From: Sulfurirhabdus sp043759595
GTDB lineage: Bacteria; Pseudomonadota; Gammaproteobacteria; Burkholderiales; SMCO01
Reading direction: 5' to 3'
Assembly (NCBI GenBank): GCA_043759595.1
Contig: JAYVLG010000117.1
Location: forward strand, 1-14,117
Length of the DNA: 14,117 nt
Below are positions 6,209 through 11,131 of this stretch, in pieces; within the stretch, counting starts at the first letter, position 1; each line of letters begins with the position of its first letter. The notes beneath the pieces are model-generated. The model saw only the letters and a program-made list of their open reading frames with translations. It had not been told where the DNA came from and did no database searches. Both the position numbers and the translations under genes were made by a program.

Positions 6209-6667
6209 TCAGATCCACCGGCGAACTGTGCGGGAGTATTTGGTCCAGGCGTCGCCGAACGTTGCTTGCATTGCGCGTTCCTCTGGGACGATCTGAAATC
6301 GCGTGATGTAGGCGATGAACGCCAAGGGGCCAGTGAGGGCGGTGAGCGACCCAAGGTGTACGGCGTAGGCCAGCAAGAGTAGCGCCAAGCTCAGGTAGAG
6401 CGGGTTTCTCGTAAGGCGGAAGGCTCCATGAACCATCAGGACAGATGCCCGCTCTGGGTGTAGAGGATTTATGGTCGTCTTGGCACGCCAGAAGGAGAGG
6501 AATGCGGTTGCGGCAAGCAGGGCGCTGCCAATGGCAATGCTCGAAAAAAAGAGGGCGAGAACTGAACCATGTGTTGGCGGAGCGGAGGCAGGTGAGAGCA
6601 AACACATAGCACCTGCTAACGCAAGCGTGACAATTGGTGGCGGGATTTTTGCTTCGAGCATACGCAC
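6209..6667 (-). CDS. Isoprenylcysteine carboxyl methyltransferase-like membrane protein (cassette gene)
   Basis: This 152-residue integral membrane protein has hydrophobic segments at about 10-25, 35-58, 88-105 and 108-123. The conserved C-terminal signature of the ICMT/PEMT-like methyltransferase family is present: GAFRLTRNPLYLSL (81-94), then the tail VPEERAMQATFGDAWTKYSRTVRRW (127-151), with the E-E-R and Y-x-x-x-V-x-R-W residues that bind S-adenosylmethionine. Bacterial members methylate varied lipids or small molecules; the substrate here is unknown. The frame starts at GTG 6667, 5 bases after AGGAG; an ATG two codons later is equally possible. The ribosome site lies directly after a canonical cassette core box (GTTAGGC, minus strand), so the cassette brings its own translation signal. 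Confidence 0.83.
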   Translation of the reverse strand: MRMLEAKIPPPIVTLALAGAMCLLSPASAPPTHGSVLALFFSSIAIGSALLAATAFLSFWRAKTTINPLHPERASVLMVHGAFRLTRNPLYLSLALLLLAYAVHLGSLTALTGPLAFIAYITRFQIVPEERAMQATFGDAWTKYSRTVRRWI

Positions 6668-6680
6668 AGTTTCTCCTGAG

Positions 6681-6687
6681 GCCTAAC
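6681..6687 (-). repeat. Canonical attC core box (GTTAGGC on minus strand)
   Basis: GCCTAAC on the plus strand is GTTAGGC on the minus strand, a perfect match to the R' consensus GTTRRRY. It lies 14 bases before the GTG start and 7 bases before the AGGAG ribosome site of the methyltransferase. It is followed upstream by the inverted-repeat element at 6691-6842, which seems to separate it from the rest of its attC. Confidence 0.6.
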
Positions 6688-6690
6688 GAC

Positions 6691-6842
6691 GCTGTAGAAA
6701 AACCCCATAAGGGGTCAAGATGCATAACTTCATATGGTCATTGAACCTTCCATGAGTTGGGATCGTCCAATATGGCGCGTTTTTTGAGGTCGTTTTGTAT
6801 TCATAATAGATGCCATTTTTACCTTTTGGGTATTTCTACAGC
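6691..6842. mobile_element. 152-bp inverted-repeat element inserted in an attC site
   Basis: Terminal inverted repeats GCTGTAGAAAAACCC (6691-6705) and GGGTATTTCTACAGC (6828-6842) match at 14 of 15 positions. The interior encodes nothing credible. AACGAC occurs at 6685-6690, directly abutting the left end, and again at 6846-6851, three bases beyond the right end. This resembles an imperfect target duplication inside the attC R' region. A MITE-like, non-autonomous element is the simplest reading. Alternatively the two AACGAC-bearing boxes could be ends of a gene-less cassette. Confidence 0.5.
6698..6715 (-). terminator. Weak intrinsic terminator within the inverted-repeat element
   Basis: On the minus strand ACCCC-TTAT-GGGGT forms a 5-bp GC-rich stem with a 4-base loop, followed by TTTTT. 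It would reduce readthrough from the GIY-YIG gene into the methyltransferase gene. The stem is short, so strength is uncertain. Confidence 0.35.
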
Positions 6843-6845
6843 ATC

Positions 6846-6913
6846 AACGACCAAGCAGTGCGGCGCAAACGGAGCGCAGCGTAGTTTGCGTCTAAACAAG
6901 CGCCTTGTTATGC
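6846..6913 (-). repeat. attC site of the GIY-YIG cassette
   Basis: On the minus strand GCATAAC (6907-6913) contains the stop codon of the GIY-YIG gene and acts as the R'' box. Downstream, CGCAAAC (6884-6890) pairs perfectly with GTTTGCG (6864-6870), forming the central stem. The 3' box reads GTTGATGC next to the inverted-repeat element. If that element were removed, the site would end in the canonical GTTAGGC at 6681-6687. Outer-arm complementarity is modest. Confidence 0.5.
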
Positions 6914-7810
6914 ATTTGGTAGTGATGCATCTTCAATCTGTTTCATTGTTTTTCCGCTTGCCGTTTTCCAACTTTGCGGGCCACTTCTAGATGTGCCTGC
7001 AACGATAGCAGCAGCGTAACTGGATGAGCTCAATAAGATGTCTTCAGTTGCAACCAGTCTATTACCATCCTCTTTAAGCGCCCCATCCTTAAGCAAACGA
7101 TCTTTTATGTTTGCCAGTTTGCCAGGAATACTGTCGGTATTTGTTTTTGAGAGCTGAGATCCTTTCTTTAAAACAAACCCCTCATCGGTAGCAGCGCCTT
7201 TAGCGATCAAATTATTAACCATAAACGTTAGCTCACTAAGCGGATTTAAGACTTCGCTTTCATTACCATATTTTTGTTTTAGTTCTTCGGAATGTTTTGT
7301 TTGCAAGATGGGCTCAAGTATTGGGTAACCTAAAACACCTAAGACCATACGCACATTAACGACAAACTCCTCCATCGCGTCTCGATCAGCACGAGGAAGA
7401 CTTGATTCTGGCGGAGTATTCCCATTCTCTAGCTGATATCTGTCCGCCTGTTTAGACAATAATACCAACGCTGATTCTAAATACTTAATGTGCGCCTTAG
7501 TGAGATTTTCATCTTTGCTGGTAAATATAATAACTTCATTCCAGAATTCTTTATTTCTGTCATGTGAGGTCAGTCGTTGCGAAACGTTCTCTGATTCACC
7601 AACATAAGCGATAGGCTTTGAATCTCCAAAACGGCTTTCGAATAAGAAATAAACTCCGGGCTTTGCAGCTTCAGGCCATTTCGGTAGTTCGTTCAATCTA
7701 TTGCGTGGACATGCAAGAGCATGACCTGTCCAATTCACTAATTCGGCATACCTTATTCCTGTGACAGTAGCGTCTGCCAAGTAGATTCTAATCGATTTAC
7801 CTATTGCCAC
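6908..7810 (-). CDS. GIY-YIG nuclease-domain protein with C-terminal DUF4357 (cassette gene)
   Basis: From the GTG at 7810 this is 300 residues. The GIY-YIG core lies at about 50-125: GVYFLF (52-57), AYVGES (68-73), an Arg in SQRL near 79, and a Glu near 112 (IKYLESAL), matching the catalytic Tyr/Tyr, Arg and Glu of the fold. The C terminus (DILLSSSSYAAAIVAGTSRSGPQSWKT... to the end) looks like DUF4357, which often follows GIY-YIG modules. The biological target is unknown. The open frame continues upstream to 8029, but those residues overlap the IS110 remnant and are not homologous. The chosen GTG has GGAG 5 bases before it and lies 15 bases after a GTTATGC core box. The stop codon TAA is embedded in the downstream GCATAAC box. 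The gene fills a cassette almost edge to edge. Confidence 0.85.
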   Translation of the reverse strand: MAIGKSIRIYLADATVTGIRYAELVNWTGHALACPRNRLNELPKWPEAAKPGVYFLFESRFGDSKPIAYVGESENVSQRLTSHDRNKEFWNEVIIFTSKDENLTKAHIKYLESALVLLSKQADRYQLENGNTPPESSLPRADRDAMEEFVVNVRMVLGVLGYPILEPILQTKHSEELKQKYGNESEVLNPLSELTFMVNNLIAKGAATDEGFVLKKGSQLSKTNTDSIPGKLANIKDRLLKDGALKEDGNRLVATEDILLSSSSYAAAIVAGTSRSGPQSWKTASGKTMKQIEDASLPNA

Positions 7811-7825
7811 AGTCACTCCTAAAAT

Positions 7826-7832
7826 GCATAAC
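7826..7832 (-). repeat. Cassette core box (GTTATGC on minus strand) before GIY-YIG gene
   Basis: GTTATGC on the minus strand is identical to the boxes at 8458-8464 and 6907-6913 (as reverse complement) and 8800-8806. It departs from GTTRRRY at one position. It precedes the GIY-YIG ribosome site by about 5 bases, as expected for the R' boundary of a cassette. Confidence 0.5.
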
Positions 7833-7942
7833 GAATGAAAAGGACTTTCCCGTCCCGAGGAAGCGGCGAAGGCGTTGCGAAAGGCAATAAAAATGCCAAG
7901 ATGGAAAGAGCAGTTTTCATCAAACACCAAGAGGGGAAAATC

Positions 7943-8389
7943 ATGACCATTATCACCGTAGGGATGGATCTTGCCAAGACTGCTTTTGCCATCCACGGCG
8001 TGGATGAAAGCGACACTGGTCAAACTCAAAGTAGTACGAGGCCAGTTATTGCCGCTGATTGACAGCCGATAGCCAATCTGCCCCCGTGCTTAATCGGCAT
8101 GGAAGCCTGCTCAGGTGCACACCACTGGGTGCGACTATTTCGCTAGCACGGCCACACAGTCAAACTCATGGCTCCGCATCATGTCACCCCGTACCGCATG
8201 GGCGGCAAACGAGGCAAGCACGACGCAGCAGATGCAGCCGCCATCAGCGAAGCCGTCACTCGGCCCAAGATGTGATTTGTCCCCATTAAAGAAGCACACC
8301 AGCAAATCATTCTACACCGCACGCGGCGAGGTTTCATCGAAGAACGTACCGCAACCTATAACCGATTGCGCGACTTGATCGTCGAATGA
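7943..8389 (+). pseudogene. Decayed IS110-family transposase, N-terminal half
   Basis: Starting at the ATG at 7943 (GGGGA ribosome site just before it) the frame encodes MTIITVGMDLAKTAFAIHGVDE, the first Asp-containing strand of an IS110-type DEDD transposase. It then shifts frame near 8010, returns to the original frame near 8072 (NLPPCLIGMEACSGAHHWVRLF), and continues through the conserved HDAADAAAISEAV with two in-frame stops, TAG after LF and TGA after RPKM. Both stops are explained by C-to-T changes (CAG and CGA). It ends at TGA 8387, about 149 codons, lacking the whole Transposase_20 half. It is on the opposite strand to the cassette genes and occupies what should be the attC of the HNH cassette. 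Confidence 0.85.
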
Positions 8390-8397
8390 AAACATCC

Positions 8398-8425
8398 GGT
8401 GCAATGCGCTTCGCTTATTGGCACC
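8398..8425. repeat. REP-like hairpin
   Basis: GGTGCAAT pairs with ATTG-GCACC (one bulge) around an inner GCG-CTT-CGC hairpin. Sequences of this form, with GCAATGCGCTTCGCTTATTG at the core, are common short intergenic repeats in beta- and gammaproteobacteria. It directly follows the truncated IS110 frame, so it may mark the deletion end point or a separate insertion. Confidence 0.5.
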
Positions 8426-8457
8426 CTACATACGCCTTACGCGAGTTGGAATGATTT

Positions 8458-8464
8458 GTTATGC
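8458..8464 (-). repeat. Cassette core box (GCATAAC on minus strand) after HNH gene
   Basis: GCATAAC lies 5 bases after the HNH stop codon on the minus strand and is the expected R'' start of that cassette's attC. The matching GTTATGC box is about 630 bases away at 7826-7832, with the IS110 remnant between them. GAATGA occurs next to both boxes (7833-7838 and 8449-8454). Confidence 0.5.
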
Positions 8465-8469
8465 GTAAT

Positions 8470-8784
8470 TTAAAGCCCATTGGCAATTGCCTGTTTGATT
8501 ATTGCGGCTACAGACTCTTTTGTTATTCCGCGTTCCTGGCAGTATTTTGACTGCAACCATGCTGAGATCTGTTTTTGCCCTTTACTAGCATTGCATCCAC
8601 AACAGCAAAGGGCGATGTTTTCTCTCGTAATGATTTTTTCGTCATTGGTTATGTGTTCCCAGCTTGCCGCCAACTTCTTGGAAACTTTGGATGATGTAAA
8701 TGGGCTACCGCAATATACGCACGCCTTGTCTCTGGCTCTGACTTCCATTTCTAGCCAAGCAGGGATGTTCCAGTTATTCGCCAC
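8470..8784 (-). CDS. HNH endonuclease-like small protein (cassette gene)
   Basis: This 104-residue protein has an HNH fold of the Cys-rich type. C22-V-Y-C25 and C62-x-x-C65 (ALCCCGCNASKG) form the structural zinc knuckle, WEHITND (42-48) carries the catalytic His, and N56 (ENIALCC) and N66 complete the motif. HNH proteins of this size are common as solitary integron cassettes, and their targets are unknown. The start is GTG at 8784, 15 bases after a GTTATGC core box on the minus strand; there is no Shine-Dalgarno sequence. The gene is followed 5 bases after its stop by GCATAAC, so it fills a complete cassette with matching core boxes at both ends. It may rely on translation from the small upstream ORF at 8812-8883. 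Confidence 0.82.
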   Translation of the reverse strand: MANNWNIPAWLEMEVRARDKACVYCGSPFTSSKVSKKLAASWEHITNDEKIITRENIALCCCGCNASKGQKQISAWLQSKYCQERGITKESVAAIIKQAIANGL

Positions 8785-8799
8785 GGCAATCTGCTTTAC

Positions 8800-8806
8800 G
8801 CATAAC
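8800..8806 (-). repeat. Cassette core box (GTTATGC on minus strand) before HNH gene
   Basis: GTTATGC here marks the upstream edge of the first recognisable cassette. What lies beyond it (8807 rightward) should be either attI or the attC of an earlier cassette. Neither is recognisable, and no integrase gene is present to the right within the window. Confidence 0.45.
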
Positions 8807-8811
8807 AGTTA

Positions 8812-8883
8812 TTATATTGACCCATCGGTCAGTACTATTGCTAATAATAAAGCGTGTATATTTTTTGTAATTTGTTGAATCAT
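8812..8883 (-). CDS. Possible 23-residue leader peptide upstream of the HNH cassette
   Basis: The ATG at 8883 has GGAG exactly 5 bases before it. It encodes MIQQITKNIHALLLAIVLTDGSI, hydrophobic in the middle, stopping at TAA 8812, 28 bases before the HNH GTG. No family is recognised. The frame runs open further upstream to 9009 but only the last ATG has a ribosome site. It could be a truncated signal-peptide-bearing gene or a chance frame. It could also be a short ORF that loads ribosomes for the ribosome-site-less HNH cassette, by analogy with the short ORF in attI1 of class 1 integrons. Confidence 0.3.
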   Translation of the reverse strand: MIQQITKNIHALLLAIVLTDGSI

Positions 8884-9323
8884 TATAACTCCATCAGTTA
8901 TCCTGTACGCATATTTATGAATAATACTGCAAATCATTATTTGGTGGTGTAGTTGAAATGAAATAAAACATAATTTTTTTGCAAACCAGGAGATCGTTGT
9001 TGCGAACATTGCAATAACGATAAAGCGACAACCTGCGAGTGGCGTTCTATAGCGCCAGTTTACCTTTTCACATTGGGAGCATTTGAATTTTGTTGTGCTG
9101 TTGCTATGTGAGACGGTGGCTAACAGTAAAATTCGGAAAACCAGGATTGAAAGTATTTGTAAGTCATATATTGAACACTATAGATTTTCACGGTGTTGTT
9201 TAGCGAGGGTATAGGCCAGGTAAGGCTCAAAATTGTGACAAAATGTAAATGTGCAGGTTGTCTGTAACATTAAGTTACACTAAATGTGTAGCTCCGGGCT
9301 TGTATTAAATTACACTTCAGGTG
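8884..9323. other. AT-rich gene-free stretch at the upstream edge of the cassette array
   Basis: No credible gene, integrase fragment or tRNA is seen. Apart from the dyad and direct repeats at 9263-9315, noted separately, it shows only minor hairpins such as TGGCG...CGCCA near 9040-9058. It must contain any promoter serving the HNH cassette on the minus strand. Confidence 0.4.
9263..9315. promoter_or_regulatory. Operator-like dyad and direct repeats upstream of secreted-protein gene
   Basis: TGTAAC (9263-9268), five bases, GTTACA (9274-9279) is a perfect dyad of the size used by dimeric repressors or response regulators. ATTAAGTTACAC (9269-9280) recurs as ATTAAATTACAC (9304-9315), 35 bases on. 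No known box is matched well enough to name a regulator. The repeat element at 9332-9466 now separates these sites from the gene. Confidence 0.35.
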
Positions 9324-9331
9324 CTAACGAG

Positions 9332-9466
9332 TTCTCATCCGGAAACATCTGTTTTTCCCTCCCCCTTGATGGGGGGAGGGCCTGGGAGAGGGTGGTAACG
9401 CCTTGAAATTTACCTCCTCTCCCCAACCCACAAGGGGAGAGGGGGTATAGCGTTTATGGATGAGAA
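9332..9466. mobile_element. 135-bp MITE-like element with 8-bp target duplication
   Basis: The ends are TTCTCATCC (9332-9340) and GGATGAGAA (9458-9466), perfect inverted repeats. Both flanks carry the identical 8-mer CTAACGAG (9324-9331 and 9467-9474), the mark of a transposition event. The interior contains two strong C/G-rich hairpins (CCCTCCCCC...GGGGGGAGGG and CTCTCCCC...GGGGAGAG) of the type found in widely dispersed intergenic repeats. It encodes no protein, so a transposase elsewhere must have moved it. It inserted about 45 bases upstream of the 9519 start codon. Confidence 0.8.
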
Positions 9467-9518
9467 CTAACGAGTTTTTGTAAAGCAACCAAGATTTAAT
9501 TGTAACTGGAGGTTCGAC

Positions 9519-10010
9519 ATGAAGCGCATTTTGATCGCAGCAGTTTTTGTAGCAACACCATTTACTACCTCAGCAATGGCTGCCGATGTGGGTGTTTCTG
9601 TCAGTATTGGTCAACCAGGCTTTTATGGTCGAATTGATATTGGTGACTACCCTCAGCCACAAGTCATTTATCGTCAGCCGATGATCATTGAACGTGTGCC
9701 GGTGAGTAGGCCTCCCATTTATCTGCGTGTTCCCCCTGGCCATGCCAAGCATTGGAGTAAACATTGCCGGGAATATAATGCATGTGGTGAACGCGTTTAT
9801 TTTGTGCAAGACAGGTGGTATAGCCATGAATATGTTCCTCGTTATGAGGAGCGGCATCATGAACACCGCAATGATCGGTATGACGAACGCAGGGATGATC
9901 GACGTGATATGCGGAGGGATGATCATCGTGGCGATCATAGAGATAACCGCAAAGAGAATTATAGAAACGATCACCAAGGCAATGACAATGGACGGGGGCG
10001 TGATCATTAA
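9519..10010 (+). CDS. Secreted or periplasmic protein with charged His/Arg/Asp-rich tail
   Basis: This 163-residue protein begins with a clear Sec signal peptide: MKR, a hydrophobic core, and the AMA cleavage site at residues 19-21 before AD. The mature N-terminal region (about 22-75) is rich in Val, Pro and Tyr. A compact segment, PPGHAKHWSKHCREYNACGERVYFVQDRWY (72-101), contains the only two cysteines, C83 and C89, which could form a disulfide in the periplasm. From about 107 to the end the sequence is low-complexity and rich in Arg, Asp, His, Glu and Asn, and could bind metal or polyanions. I recognise the pattern as that of small exported betaproteobacterial proteins without known function. 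A strong GGAGG lies 6 bases before the ATG. The promoter region has been altered by the 135-bp repeat insertion. Confidence 0.8.
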   Translation: MKRILIAAVFVATPFTTSAMAADVGVSVSIGQPGFYGRIDIGDYPQPQVIYRQPMIIERVPVSRPPIYLRVPPGHAKHWSKHCREYNACGERVYFVQDRWYSHEYVPRYEERHHEHRNDRYDERRDDRRDMRRDDHRGDHRDNRKENYRNDHQGNDNGRGRDH

Positions 10011-10163
10011 GACATTGGTGTTGTAATGCCGCTATGGGAATTTAAAGGTGATTCGCTTGGGATTGGTTTATGGAAATCAATTCCGGTTCCCATTCTGCGA
10101 TTGGGTGCTAACGTTGTAGATTAACGTATTGGTGGTTTGTATTGTGCTGCCATTCTCCCGTAA

Positions 10164-11006
10164 TTAAAGGCAGAATACGCATTTTTTGCCCTTTCCTCTA
10201 GCTGCATACATCGCTTTATCTGCTATTTGAATTGCTGTAATGGTTGATTCTGGTGCATGTTCAAATGTGGTGTGTCCAATGCTTGCAGTGATATCGAAAT
10301 GTGATTCAGCCATCATTTTTTCGATCATTCCGGATAGATGGTTACACAGGGCTTGGCAATCAGATTCAAGGGTGTTTGGTATCAGAATTGCGAATTCGTC
10401 TCCTCCCAGGCGAGCTATTGAGTCTGTTGTTCGGGTATGTTCCCGCAATATTTGCGCAAGTAGCTGTAATGCCATATCACCAGCACGATGACCGATAGCA
10501 TCATTTAACATCTTGAAATTATCCAGATCGATAAATGCAAGAGAAAAAACACCTCCATAGCGTTTTTGTTTTGCAATTTCCAAGTCAGTAATGGTTTCAA
10601 AATTGCGGCGATTATGAAGTCCGGTCAGCCAATCTGTAGTTGCGAGCTTCACTGTGGAAAAATGGTTTTTTCTCACGGTTCTGGCCAAATATATCGTTAG
10701 TAAAGACGTTCCGAAAGCGACAAGCGCATCCGTCAAAAAAGGACCTGTGGGGATGCTATTATTGATAAAGTTAGATAGCTGGAATGCTACAGAAAAAGCC
10801 AACCCGGTAAGGATTTCGCTTGTTTTTTCGCATTGTATTCCTACTGCGGCTAATGGGAAAATATAGAGCACATGCAAACGAATATTACCGGGGGTTATAA
10901 CGTCAAGAATGAACACAACCAGCATTGCAAATATACTGGCAATTAAGGTTCCCTTTGCCGGGAATGCACCGGGGGTTAATATCTGATGAATGTATTCATT
11001 TTTCAT
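10164..11006 (-). CDS. Membrane-bound diguanylate cyclase (GGDEF domain)
   Basis: This 280-residue protein makes the second messenger c-di-GMP from two GTP. The N-terminal half has about four membrane segments (near 19-38, 44-58, 64-82 and 90-110) with no recognised sensory fold. The GGDEF domain runs from about 122 (TTDWLTGLHNRRNF) to the end, with an intact RLGGDEF active site (GGDEF at 201-205), the metal-binding Asp in FIDLDNFK, and a full product-inhibition site RTTD at 192-195, exactly five residues before GGDEF. It is therefore probably active and feedback-inhibited. There is no EAL domain. The ATG at 11006 has no strong ribosome site. It lies downstream of the efflux genes on the same strand, about 125 bases away with hairpins between, and so is probably a separate unit. 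Confidence 0.92.
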   Translation of the reverse strand: MKNEYIHQILTPGAFPAKGTLIASIFAMLVVFILDVITPGNIRLHVLYIFPLAAVGIQCEKTSEILTGLAFSVAFQLSNFINNSIPTGPFLTDALVAFGTSLLTIYLARTVRKNHFSTVKLATTDWLTGLHNRRNFETITDLEIAKQKRYGGVFSLAFIDLDNFKMLNDAIGHRAGDMALQLLAQILREHTRTTDSIARLGGDEFAILIPNTLESDCQALCNHLSGMIEKMMAESHFDITASIGHTTFEHAPESTITAIQIADKAMYAARGKGKKCVFCL

Positions 11007-11087
11007 AAGAAACTGTAATGAAATTTTGCGGTTTTTTCCTTCTTAAGCAGATAATTGGTTTAGTGATTTTTTCCGAATTTAATCATT

Positions 11088-11117
11088 GAATCCGTAGGCG
11101 GATTCCAATCGGGAATC
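11088..11117 (-). terminator. Overlapping hairpins after the outer membrane factor gene
   Basis: GAATCCG (11088-11094) and CGGATTC (11099-11105) form a perfect 7-bp stem with a 4-base loop. GATTCC (11101-11106) pairs with GGAATC (11112-11117). The two stems share bases and exclude each other. Neither has a proper T tract on the minus strand, so intrinsic termination is doubtful. They lie just after the efflux operon. Confidence 0.3.
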
Positions 11118-11131
11118 TATTGCCATGCGTA

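Noticed and set aside
6096..6725. 209-codon minus frame overlapping the methyltransferase gene
   Set aside because: It is out of frame with a clear ICMT-like protein, rich in Arg, His, Pro and Cys, and crosses an attC-like site and the inverted-repeat element.
7811..8029. N-terminal extension of the GIY-YIG protein to 373 residues
   Set aside because: The extra residues are the antisense of the IS110 remnant and its flank. A GTG with a good ribosome site at 7810 fits the domain start.
6908..8784. GIY-YIG plus HNH genes as a restriction or phage-defence module
   Set aside because: They are separated by a decayed IS, belong to separate cassettes with their own core boxes, and no methyltransferase, helicase or other partner is present.
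8882..8887. Perfect TATAAT on the minus strand as the cassette promoter -10 box
   Set aside because: It overlaps the spacing between the short ORF's ribosome site and its ATG and has no acceptable -35 partner, so it cannot serve both roles; not called.
9332..9466. CRISPR-like alternating repeats
   Set aside because: There are only two hairpin arms of one inverted-repeat element, with no regular direct repeats or spacers.
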